DNA from: an uncultured Porphyromonadaceae bacterium
GTDB lineage: Bacteria > Bacteroidota > Bacteroidia > Bacteroidales > Muribaculaceae
Length of the DNA: 64,000 nucleotides
Assembly: GCA_946553045.1 (NCBI GenBank)
Contig: CAMNRO010000002.1
Span: forward strand, 84,736 to 148,735
Reading direction: 5' to 3'
Part shown: positions 18,191 to 26,613 of the stretch, in pieces
Layout: the number at the start of each line of letters is the position of its first letter
Position numbering within the stretch: position 1 is the first letter of the stretch
Notes under the pieces: model-generated
Databases searched by the model: none
What the model saw: the letters and a program-made list of their open reading frames with translations, nothing else
What the model was told of the DNA's origin: nothing
Made by a program: the position numbers and the translations under genes

Positions 18191-18673
18191 GTGGATACCA
18201 TTAGCTATCGCACCGAATTCCCCAACGCTCAGCAGGTAGAGCACCAGTGGGTGGTTATCGACGCCACCGATCAGGTTCTCGGCCGTCTGTGCGCTAAAGT
18301 GGCAAAGCTGCTTCGCGGCAAATACAAACCCAGCTACTCTCCCAACATGGAGTGCGGCGACAACGTAATCATCATCAACGCCGACAAGATTGTTCTCACC
18401 GGCAAGAAGATGACCGACCGTGTATATCTCAGCTACACCGGCTACCCCGGCGGCCAGCGCGAGACCACACCCGAAGTGCTCATGAAGAAATCGTTCAAGC
18501 AGCACAATCAGGAAAAGGGTATGCACCCCCTGTTCATGCAGGTTATGAAGGGTATGCTCCCCAAGAACCGTCTCGGTCGTCGCCTCATCGAGAATATGCA
18601 CGTGTACAACGGTCCTAACCACCCCCACGAAGCACAGAACCCCACCGTTATCGACATCAATAAACTGAAATAA
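18191..18673 (+). CDS. rplM: 50S ribosomal protein L13
   Basis: 160 aa; WVVIDATDQVLGRLCAKVAKLLRGK, GDNVIIINADKIVLTGKK; GTG start. Confidence 0.96.
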   Translation: MDTISYRTEFPNAQQVEHQWVVIDATDQVLGRLCAKVAKLLRGKYKPSYSPNMECGDNVIIINADKIVLTGKKMTDRVYLSYTGYPGGQRETTPEVLMKKSFKQHNQEKGMHPLFMQVMKGMLPKNRLGRRLIENMHVYNGPNHPHEAQNPTVIDINKLK

Positions 18674-18681
18674 TCGCTAGT

Positions 18682-19068
18682 ATGGAAACAGTAAATGCAG
18701 TAGGCCGCCGCAAAGCCGCCGTCGCCCGCGTTATCGTTAAAGAAGGTACCGGCGTTATCACCATCAACAAACGCCCCCTCGACGTGTACTTCCCTTCTTC
18801 GATTCTTCAGTACATCGTTAAGCAGCCCCTCACCACTCTTGAAGTAGCCGAAAAATACGACATCAATGTAAACCTTGATGGCGGCGGTTACAAAGGCCAG
18901 GCCGAAGCTCTCCGCCTCGGTATCGCCCGCGCTCTGGTGAAAATCAACCCCGACGACAAGTCGATTCTCCGCAAGCATGGCTTCATGACCCGCGACCCGC
19001 GCGCCGTAGAACGCAAAAAGCCCGGTCAGCCCAAAGCCCGCAAGCGCTTCCAGTTCTCCAAGCGTTAA
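18682..19068 (+). CDS. rpsI: 30S ribosomal protein S9
   Basis: 128 aa; NAVGRRKAAVARVIVKEGTG...RKHGFMTRDPRAVERKKPGQPKARKRFQFSKR. Confidence 0.97.
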   Translation: METVNAVGRRKAAVARVIVKEGTGVITINKRPLDVYFPSSILQYIVKQPLTTLEVAEKYDINVNLDGGGYKGQAEALRLGIARALVKINPDDKSILRKHGFMTRDPRAVERKKPGQPKARKRFQFSKR

Positions 19069-19201
19069 TATTCCGCTACAGTCCGGCGGCCACAAGGCCG
19101 GACAAAATATGTGTTTAGTATCTAAATCGCGGCGATGGACCTGCGTTCCCTACCCCGCGGTTGCCTGAAAACAAAGAACGTAAACCTAACTTAAAAAGAA
19201 A

Positions 19202-20047
19202 ATGGCTAATCCCACATTCGAACAGCTCCTTGAAGCCGGTTGCCACTTCGGCCACCTCAAACGTAAATGGAACCCCGCAATGGCCCCCTACATCTTCATG
19301 GAGCGCAACGGTATCCACATAATCGACCTCTATAAGACCGAGGCCAAGCTTGCCGAAGCCGCAAACGTACTCCGCGGCATGGCAAAGAGCGGCAAGAAGG
19401 TTCTCTTCGTCGCTACCAAAAAGCAGGCCAAGCAGGTCATCGCCGACCTCGCCTCTTCGGTAGGCATGCCCTACGTTATCGAACGCTGGCCCGGCGGTAT
19501 GCTCACCAACTTCCCCACAATCCGCAAGGCTGTCCGCAAGATGACTACCATCGACAAGATGAGCAAGGACGGTACTTTCGACAACCTCTCGAAGCGCGAA
19601 CGTCTTCAGATTTCGCGTCAGCGTGCCAAACTCGAGAAGACCCTCGGCTCTATCGCCGACCTCAACCGTCTTCCCTCGGCACTCTTCGTTGTCGACGTGA
19701 TGAAAGAGCACATCGCCGTTGCCGAAGCAAACCGTCTCGGCATTCCCGTATTCGCTATGGTCGACACCAACTCCGACCCCTCGCTCGTTGACTACGTAAT
19801 CCCCGCCAACGACGACGCTTCCAAGAGCATCGAGCTCATCGCCGGCACTCTCGTTGCCGCAATGGCAGAAGGTCTCGAAGAGCGCAAGGCCGAGAAACTC
19901 GACAACGAAGCCGCCGAAGCCCAGGCTGAAGCAGCTGCCGCTCCCCGCCGCGAACGCCGTCGCGTACGTCGCGAAGAGCCCAAGGCAGAAGCTGCCGCTG
20001 AAGAAGCAGCTCCCGCAGCCGAAGAAGCAGCCGAAGCAGCTGAATAA
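19202..20047 (+). CDS. rpsB: 30S ribosomal protein S2
   Basis: 281 aa; FEQLLEAGCHFGHLKRKWNPAMAPYIFMERNGIHIIDL; Ala/Glu-rich C-terminal tail. Confidence 0.97.
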   Translation: MANPTFEQLLEAGCHFGHLKRKWNPAMAPYIFMERNGIHIIDLYKTEAKLAEAANVLRGMAKSGKKVLFVATKKQAKQVIADLASSVGMPYVIERWPGGMLTNFPTIRKAVRKMTTIDKMSKDGTFDNLSKRERLQISRQRAKLEKTLGSIADLNRLPSALFVVDVMKEHIAVAEANRLGIPVFAMVDTNSDPSLVDYVIPANDDASKSIELIAGTLVAAMAEGLEERKAEKLDNEAAEAQAEAAAAPRRERRRVRREEPKAEAAAEEAAPAAEEAAEAAE

Positions 20048-20133
20048 TTGAATACTCAGGTTTCTCAAGCTCCGAAAAGGGCTTGAGAACTTGATTTTTT
20101 AGAAACATCTACGAATTAAAATATACTGAATAT

Positions 20134-21126
20134 ATGGCAGTAACATTGGCAGAAATCACCAAGCTGCGCGGCCTCACCGGCGCCGGCATGATGGACTGCA
20201 AAAAAGCCCTCATCGAGTCTAACGGCGACATGGACGCCGCTGTTGAAGTGCTCCGCAAAAAAGGTCAGGCTATCGCCGCCAAGCGTGAAGACCGCGAGGC
20301 AGCTGAAGGTTGCGTCCTCGCAAAGAACGAAGGCGACTTCGCCGCTATCGTCGCTCTTTGCTGCGAGACCGACTTCGTTGCCAAGAACGCAAGCTTCGTA
20401 GCTCTCACCCAGACTATCCTCGACGCTGCTATCGCCAACCGCGTTAAGTCGCTCGACGAACTCAAGGAGATGAGCCTCGACGGCCGTTCTGTAGCCGACC
20501 ACATCACCGACGAAACCGCCAAGACCGGCGAAAAAATCGAACTCGGCCGCTACGAATATCTCGAAGCTCCCTCGACCACTTCATACAACCACCTCGGCAA
20601 CCACCTCTCCACTATCGCAGGTTTCAACCTCGAAGGTGTTGACTACCAGGTTGGCCGCGACGTTGCCATGCAGATTGCCTCGATGAACCCCGTTGCTGTT
20701 GACCGCGACAGCGTTGCCGAGGACATCAAGACATCTGAATACAACGTAGCTGTTGAAAAGACCAAGGAAGAGCAGGTTAAGAAAGCTGTTGAAGCAGCTC
20801 TCAAGAAAGCCGGCATCAACCCCAACCTCGTTGACAGCGAAGACCATATCTCCAGCAACATCGCCAAGGGCTGGCTCACTGAAGACGAAGCTGCCAAGGC
20901 TCGTGTAATCATCGCCGAGACTGCTGCCGCCAAGGCTGCCAACCTCCCCGAGCAGATGATTCAGAACATTGCCAACGGCCGTCTCAACAAGTTCTTCAAG
21001 GAATCTTGCCTCATGGAGCAGGAATTCGTGAAAGACGGTAACCTTACTATTGCTCAGTACCTCGAACAGAGCCAGAAAGGTCTCGTTGTAGCAAGCTTCA
21101 AACGCGTAAACCTCAACCAGGACTAA
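20134..21126 (+). CDS. tsf: Elongation factor Ts
   Basis: 330 aa; ITKLRGLTGAGMMDCKKALIESNGDMDAAVEVLRKKG. Confidence 0.97.
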   Translation: MAVTLAEITKLRGLTGAGMMDCKKALIESNGDMDAAVEVLRKKGQAIAAKREDREAAEGCVLAKNEGDFAAIVALCCETDFVAKNASFVALTQTILDAAIANRVKSLDELKEMSLDGRSVADHITDETAKTGEKIELGRYEYLEAPSTTSYNHLGNHLSTIAGFNLEGVDYQVGRDVAMQIASMNPVAVDRDSVAEDIKTSEYNVAVEKTKEEQVKKAVEAALKKAGINPNLVDSEDHISSNIAKGWLTEDEAAKARVIIAETAAAKAANLPEQMIQNIANGRLNKFFKESCLMEQEFVKDGNLTIAQYLEQSQKGLVVASFKRVNLNQD

Positions 21127-21149
21127 TCCTCCAGGTCTGAAATATCCAA

Positions 21150-21195
21150 AACAGCGAGGACGTGCCCACTCGGACACGTCCTCGCTGTTTATTTT
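21150..21195 (+). terminator. Intrinsic terminator after tsf
   Basis: AACAGCGAGGACGTG-cccactcgga-CACGTCCTCGCTGTTTATTTT. Confidence 0.85.
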
Positions 21196-21226
21196 GTCGT
21201 TATTGTCTAGTAATAGAGTATATTGC

Positions 21227-21613
21227 TTAACACCATCCGCAGATAAAGTTTGGGCCTTGGTATGTTTCTGATTCGTCGACATGTAATGTGATACCCTTGT
21301 TTTGCATTTCCTTTACTATCTTATTGAAGGAGGTCGTATCATTTCCGTATTTGTTTATTAAATAATCGGAGAAATTTTCATAGTTTTCGAATCCATATGC
21401 GTTAAGTACATTGCTTATCGATGTATAGGCGTTTCCATTTTCAGAAAAGCCATCGCTATATTCAACGTTGTATTCAACGTTAAAGAATAGTTCTCCGTCA
21501 CCACATATGTCTTGGAGATAGATATATATACCCTTTTCAGAGTCGTTTAGCTTTTGGCTGAATATGACTTTTAAAGAGCCATATTCATAATCGACAGGAG
21601 TTACAGAATTCAT
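21227..21613 (-). CDS. Hypothetical protein
   Basis: 128-aa ORF in AT-rich patch; no recognised motif; C-terminus QGPNFICGWC. Confidence 0.55.
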   Translation of the reverse strand: MNSVTPVDYEYGSLKVIFSQKLNDSEKGIYIYLQDICGDGELFFNVEYNVEYSDGFSENGNAYTSISNVLNAYGFENYENFSDYLINKYGNDTTSFNKIVKEMQNKGITLHVDESETYQGPNFICGWC

Positions 21614-21681
21614 TTTGTTATTATATTTTGATTGAAGGTTAATCGATGTTATAATGTTTTAGCTGTACTGATATTATTGCC

Positions 21682-22170
21682 TTAATATATGCGTTTTATC
21701 CATCGTTTATTTGAGGAGAGGCCCCACTGGACGTGCCATGTTCGGCCGGAATATTTATCCAGTAGGATGAACTGATACATATTTTTTGTCGGGTAAAGTT
21801 CAAATGAGTTTACACTGTTCCATAAAGATAAGTCATCGCTATTTATGGATATGGAAAATTCTTCATTTTCATTTAAGGACCATTGAACTTGCTCGATTTT
21901 ACCGGTCTGTGTATCAAGTTTAAGGAGATTATACATGTTTTCTGTCTGATACATCTTATAGCTGTTTCGCGATTCTTTGATGCGTAATCTTACAGCATCG
22001 TAGACAAGCTCATCGATTTCGGAGACAATTGTGTCAAGGTGTGCAATAATTTGAGTGCTGGATTTAGTGAGCGCAATTGAATCATCATCAGTCGATTGGA
22101 TGGAGTCGTTTTGTGCTGAGCCGATGAGCCATATCGGAATCAGCATTAAGATAAGTAAAAGCCTTTTCAT
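21682..22170 (-). CDS. Hypothetical secreted protein with internal duplication
   Basis: Signal peptide MKRLLLILMLIPIWLIGSAQ; repeated unit YQTENMYNLLKLDTQTGKIEQVQWSL / YPTKNMYQFILLDKYSGRTWHVQWGL. Confidence 0.65.
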   Translation of the reverse strand: MKRLLLILMLIPIWLIGSAQNDSIQSTDDDSIALTKSSTQIIAHLDTIVSEIDELVYDAVRLRIKESRNSYKMYQTENMYNLLKLDTQTGKIEQVQWSLNENEEFSISINSDDLSLWNSVNSFELYPTKNMYQFILLDKYSGRTWHVQWGLSSNKRWIKRIY

Positions 22171-22204
22171 ATATTGTGTAGGTAATAGAATGATTTATTA
22201 TTTA

Positions 22205-22699
22205 TTATATGTCTACGATATCGATTTTTTTTCCAAGTGAGGCGGCAATTTTAGATAGGACATCTAATCCGACTGATAGTTTTCCGTTTTCGATTCTACT
22301 TAGGTTCGCAGCGTCGATTCCGGCTAATTTGGCAAGCTCTCGAGCTTCGATACCTCTTTCCTCTCTGATTTCGCGTATCCTTGTACCTATGCGTACTCGC
22401 TCCTGCTGTCGGTTGCCAGGACTAATGCCAAGAATAGAGAGGCCATTTAGTATCGCTTCACGCCATATGTTGTTCATCATTTCTTCTTTGTCATCGGAGT
22501 GGCATTTGTCAAAGATGTACTCCAATTGGTGGAGCTGGAGCTTGCGGGTCTCTTCATTAAGATAAGTTCCTATCTGGGAAATTATAAGGAATATTTCACC
22601 ATCAGGAGCGATTACTTCGACTGTCTTGAGGTCAATAATTCTAGCGGAAGACAGAAACTCTGTCTCTATGAATTCCTTTAATTTTCTGTTCCTTAACAT
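22205..22699 (-). CDS. XRE-family helix-turn-helix transcriptional regulator
   Basis: C-terminal HTH IGTRIREIREERGIEARELAKLAGIDAANLSRIENGKLSVGLDVLSKIAASLGKKIDIV. Confidence 0.85.
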   Translation of the reverse strand: MLRNRKLKEFIETEFLSSARIIDLKTVEVIAPDGEIFLIISQIGTYLNEETRKLQLHQLEYIFDKCHSDDKEEMMNNIWREAILNGLSILGISPGNRQQERVRIGTRIREIREERGIEARELAKLAGIDAANLSRIENGKLSVGLDVLSKIAASLGKKIDIVDI

Positions 22700-22766
22700 A
22701 TAAGCTTTTTAGAGGTTCCTGTGACGATTATGTGCTGCAAAATTATTAATAAAAATTCAATTGGCA

Positions 22767-22802
22767 AATAAAACAATTAGAAAATTACGAATAAAACAAT
22801 TA
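22767..22802. repeat. 13-bp direct repeat AATAAAACAATTA (two copies, 23-bp period)
   Basis: Copies at 22767-22779 and 22790-22802, upstream of the XRE gene. Confidence 0.85.
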
Positions 22803-23027
22803 TTTAATATTGCGTTATTATATCGTTTATAAATTCGGCATATATACTATTTTGTAAAACAGAGATTTATATTTGTAAATGTGGTTTATCACCTATTAAT
22901 ACGGGTGTGGTGAATTTTGCGTACTGAAGCCTCTATCGTACATTTAAATACTGGAGTGTATTGTTAAATGAATGAAAAAGCGGGGCGGGGTGGCGCGTTT
23001 GTGGCTGGTGATTGTTAATTTTGCAGT

Positions 23028-23645
23028 ATGGAACAGGAATTTTCATCTGTATTGCTTGAGAATGCGGTGTCGTCGTTGTCGCGTCTGCCCGGAGTGGGGC
23101 GAAAGACGGCGCTGCGTTTTGCTCTCCATCTGCTGCGTCGCGAAGAGTGCGAGGCTGTGGGCATTGGCGAGGCTATCATAAATCTGCGCAAGGGCATACG
23201 CTATTGTTCGGTGTGCCATAATATCAGCGAGGAAACGGTATGTCCTATATGTTCGTCGCCGAAGCGGCGTCGCTCGTTGGTCTGTGTGGTCGAAAATGTG
23301 CGCGATGTGATGAGCATCGAGGCTACGGGGCGCTACGACGGTGTTTACCATGTGTTGGGCGGCCTTATATCGCCTATCGACGGTCTTGGCCCGGATTCGC
23401 TTGAGATTGCTTCGCTTATCGACCGCATTAAAGAGGGCGGAATCGATGAAATAATCCTTGCCACCGGCGCTACTGTCGAAGCGGATACTACCGATTTCTA
23501 TATCTACCGCCTGATTCGCCGCAGCGGCAGCGATGTCAAGGTGACCCAGCTTGCCCGCGGTGTAGCCGTCGGCAACGAAATTGAATATACCGACGAGGCG
23601 ACGCTTGCCCGCTCGCTTGTCGACAGAACACCCTTCACTGTATGA
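23028..23645 (+). CDS. recR: Recombination mediator RecR
   Basis: 205 aa; SSLSRLPGVGRKTALRFALHLL, zinc finger CSVCHNISEETVCPIC, Toprim YHVLGGLISPIDGLGPDSL. Confidence 0.96.
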   Translation: MEQEFSSVLLENAVSSLSRLPGVGRKTALRFALHLLRREECEAVGIGEAIINLRKGIRYCSVCHNISEETVCPICSSPKRRRSLVCVVENVRDVMSIEATGRYDGVYHVLGGLISPIDGLGPDSLEIASLIDRIKEGGIDEIILATGATVEADTTDFYIYRLIRRSGSDVKVTQLARGVAVGNEIEYTDEATLARSLVDRTPFTV

Positions 23646-24163
23646 CTCTCTCCAACGAAAAAGTATCATTACGTGCTCCCGAGCCGTCTGATCTCGATTT
23701 TCTTTTTCTTCTCGAAAACGATTCTGAAGCAGCCGAAAATGGCCTTGCAACAGCTCCTGTCAGTCGCCAGCAGATGTGGAGCTATATCAACAGCTATTCG
23801 GCCGATATTTTTGCGAGCGGCGAACTGCGGCTTGTGATTGTAGATAACGCTACGCGAAATGCCGTCGGAGCCATTGACCTCTGCGATTTCAGCCCCCGCG
23901 ACCGCCGTGCCTTCGTCGGCATTGCCATCGACAGCGGCTACAGGCGCCAGGGCTTCGGCAAGGCTGCGCTTTCGCTGCTGTGCGAGTATGCCTCGACTAC
24001 CATAGGAGTCCATTCTCTGGCAGCGTCGGTCGCTGCCGACAATGCCGCTTCGCGGGCTCTATTCGCGGCCTGTGGCTTCAGCACGTGCGGACGTCTCCGC
24101 TCGTGGGTGCGCCGCGGTTCATCGTATATCGACGCCCAGCTATTCCAGCGCCTCTTCCAGTGA
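23642..24163 (+). CDS. GNAT-family N-acetyltransferase
   Basis: 173 aa; LRAPEPSDLDFLFLLEND, GIAIDSGYRRQGFGKAALSLLCEYA; ATGA overlap with recR. Confidence 0.88.
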   Translation: MTLSNEKVSLRAPEPSDLDFLFLLENDSEAAENGLATAPVSRQQMWSYINSYSADIFASGELRLVIVDNATRNAVGAIDLCDFSPRDRRAFVGIAIDSGYRRQGFGKAALSLLCEYASTTIGVHSLAASVAADNAASRALFAACGFSTCGRLRSWVRRGSSYIDAQLFQRLFQ

Positions 24164-24281
24164 CATGGCTCAGTCACCACCGCGGCGGTGTGACACCTGT
24201 TGCATCGCTTTTGTTTGCGTTAAAGTTTTTTAGGCAAAGGGAGTAGAGCGGGGCACGGATTATTTTGTAACTTTGTAGGTT

Positions 24282-25451
24282 ATGAATAAATTCCGTCTAT
24301 CATTGATTTTTGTAAGTGTGGTGTTGGTATCGCTCATGTCATGTCGTAAGGACGAGCCGACGCCACCGACGCCGCCGTCGCCCACAGAGGCATCGCGTAC
24401 CGTGCTTGTATATATGGCTGCAAACAATAACCTTGGAAGCAACCGTTTCGACGCTATGGATATAGCCGAAATGCAGACAGCGGCTGCCAAAGGCCATATC
24501 GGTACCGGCCGTCTGCTGGTGTACCAGGCTCCCTATAACAAGGCTCCGCTGATGCTCGATGTCAGGAAGGACGCCATAGATACATTAAAGGTTTATGACC
24601 GGAATACGATGTCGGTAGAGGCCGCCCGCATGGCCGAGGTTTTTGCCGATGTCGAGAAGCTTGCGCCGGCAGCCGACTACGGCCTTGTTCTCTGGAGTCA
24701 TGGCACCGGCTGGATTCACGACGGCATAGAGACCGGCTTCCGCCAGAAGTCTTTCGGCGAGGAAAACGGCAAAAAGATGAACACCTCTACATTGGCCGCT
24801 GTTATAACGGAAGCACCGATTGATTTCAGCTTCCTTTATTTCGACTGCTGCTATATGATGAGCATTGAATGTCTCTACGAACTGCGCAATGCCGTGCCCC
24901 TGATAGCGGGCAGCGCAACCGAACTGCCGTCGCCGGGCATGCCTTACGACCTGAATGTGGCGCGCTTTTTCGCTACGCCGAATGCCGATATCGTCGGTGC
25001 GGCAACAAATACGTATGAGACATACGACTCGTATAGCGGTATAGACCGGACCTGCACCATGAGTGTTGTGAACACCGGTGGCATAGCCTCGCTCGCTGAA
25101 GCTGCCAGAGCCATATACGAGGCTTGCGGAGGCGGTCTTCCGGAAGGCTACGAACCGCAGCGATTCAGCTATATCTCTGTGGCAGCGTGCAAGTACTTCG
25201 ATTTCAAGGATTATATGCACGAACTGTGTGCGCGTGACGGCCGCGCCGACCTCGCCGAAGCTTTCGACAAGGCTTTCGATGATGTCGTGCTGTATTCGGC
25301 GGCTACTCCCCGCCTGTGGAACTCTCTCGATCTCGACAGGCACAACGGAATCTCTACATACATTCTAAGAGATGCAAGCTCCATATCTACGGGCAACTAC
25401 AACCAGCTCTCCTGGTATGCAGATGTTGCCTCGGCCATTAAATTTGAATAA
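24282..25451 (+). CDS. Clostripain-family (C11) cysteine peptidase, putative lipoprotein
   Basis: 389 aa; lipobox SLMSC; TVLVYMAANNNLG, LVLWSHGTGW, SFLYFDCCYMMSIE. Confidence 0.88.
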   Translation: MNKFRLSLIFVSVVLVSLMSCRKDEPTPPTPPSPTEASRTVLVYMAANNNLGSNRFDAMDIAEMQTAAAKGHIGTGRLLVYQAPYNKAPLMLDVRKDAIDTLKVYDRNTMSVEAARMAEVFADVEKLAPAADYGLVLWSHGTGWIHDGIETGFRQKSFGEENGKKMNTSTLAAVITEAPIDFSFLYFDCCYMMSIECLYELRNAVPLIAGSATELPSPGMPYDLNVARFFATPNADIVGAATNTYETYDSYSGIDRTCTMSVVNTGGIASLAEAARAIYEACGGGLPEGYEPQRFSYISVAACKYFDFKDYMHELCARDGRADLAEAFDKAFDDVVLYSAATPRLWNSLDLDRHNGISTYILRDASSISTGNYNQLSWYADVASAIKFE

Positions 25452-26567
25452 ATGATATTATTTCAGATTTTTAATACACCCTCAGCGGTGCCCGATTCCG
25501 TTCCGAGCCGCCATCAGGAAATCGAGATGCTCAAATCGCTTCCGTTCGACGAACTGATGCAGCGCCTCATATCGTCGATGGTGAACTTTGCCGTCAATCT
25601 GGCCATTGCTATACTGGTGTTCTATGTCGGGCAGCTGATTATCAAAAAGATATATAAGGTTGTCAACGGCGTTTTTCTGCGTCGTGATGTCGACGATTCT
25701 CTCGCCTCGTTTATACTCAGTCTTGTAAGGATACTGCTTTATTTTATTCTGATAGTAACCGTTGTCGGTATTCTGGGAATCGAGACATCGTCGTTCCTTG
25801 CCATCTTCGCCTCTGCCGGCGTCGCTATCGGTATGGCTCTCAGCGGAACATTGCAGAATTTCGCCGGCGGCGTGCTCATATTGCTGCTCAAGCCCTATAA
25901 AGTAGGCGATTATGTGGAGGCTCAGGGTTATGCGGGCACCGTTCGCGAAATCCAGATATTCCACACTGTCATCACCACGCCCGACAACAAGTCGATAATT
26001 ATACCCAACGGCGGCCTGAGCACGGGCTCGATAAACAACTACTCGAAGCTCGACTACCGCCGGGTCGACTGGACGGTGAGCATATCGTATGGCGATTCGG
26101 TTGAAGCTGCCCGTACCAAGATTCTCGAAATTCTGAAAGCCGACAGCCGTGTGGTCGACAAGTATATAGAAGACGACCGTTCGCGCCGGCGTGCCGAGGC
26201 CCTTGAGAAAAAACAGGAAGAAACCGAGGCTGCTGAGTCGTCTGTGGCCGAAGAGAAAAAGCCGATGAAAGGCTGGCGCCGTTTTTTCAGCCGAAAACGC
26301 GAAGAGGCTATCAAGAAACTCGAAGACGACAGCGAAATCACCTATGCTTTCGAGAAAAAAGAAGTGGACCGTTCGCCTTCGGTGCGTGTGGCAGCACTTG
26401 CCTCTAGCTCGGTCGACCTTAAAGTCACAGCCTGGACGTTTACCGACAATTACTGGGGCTTGTTCTACGATGTCAACGAAAAGATACTCGCAGAGCTGCC
26501 TGAAGCCGGTGTGAACTTCCCCTTCCCTCAGCTCGATGTTCACCTCAATCCTAAAAACACCGACTGA
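25452..26567 (+). CDS. MscS-family mechanosensitive ion channel
   Basis: 371 aa; SAGVAIGMALSGTLQNFAGGVLILLLKPYKVGDYVEAQGYAGTVREIQIFHTVI; carries a charged insert. Confidence 0.9.
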   Translation: MILFQIFNTPSAVPDSVPSRHQEIEMLKSLPFDELMQRLISSMVNFAVNLAIAILVFYVGQLIIKKIYKVVNGVFLRRDVDDSLASFILSLVRILLYFILIVTVVGILGIETSSFLAIFASAGVAIGMALSGTLQNFAGGVLILLLKPYKVGDYVEAQGYAGTVREIQIFHTVITTPDNKSIIIPNGGLSTGSINNYSKLDYRRVDWTVSISYGDSVEAARTKILEILKADSRVVDKYIEDDRSRRRAEALEKKQEETEAAESSVAEEKKPMKGWRRFFSRKREEAIKKLEDDSEITYAFEKKEVDRSPSVRVAALASSSVDLKVTAWTFTDNYWGLFYDVNEKILAELPEAGVNFPFPQLDVHLNPKNTD

Positions 26568-26613
26568 CCCTCGCCCCTCTCAACTAAAGAACATTCATCA
26601 TAAACCGACATAA

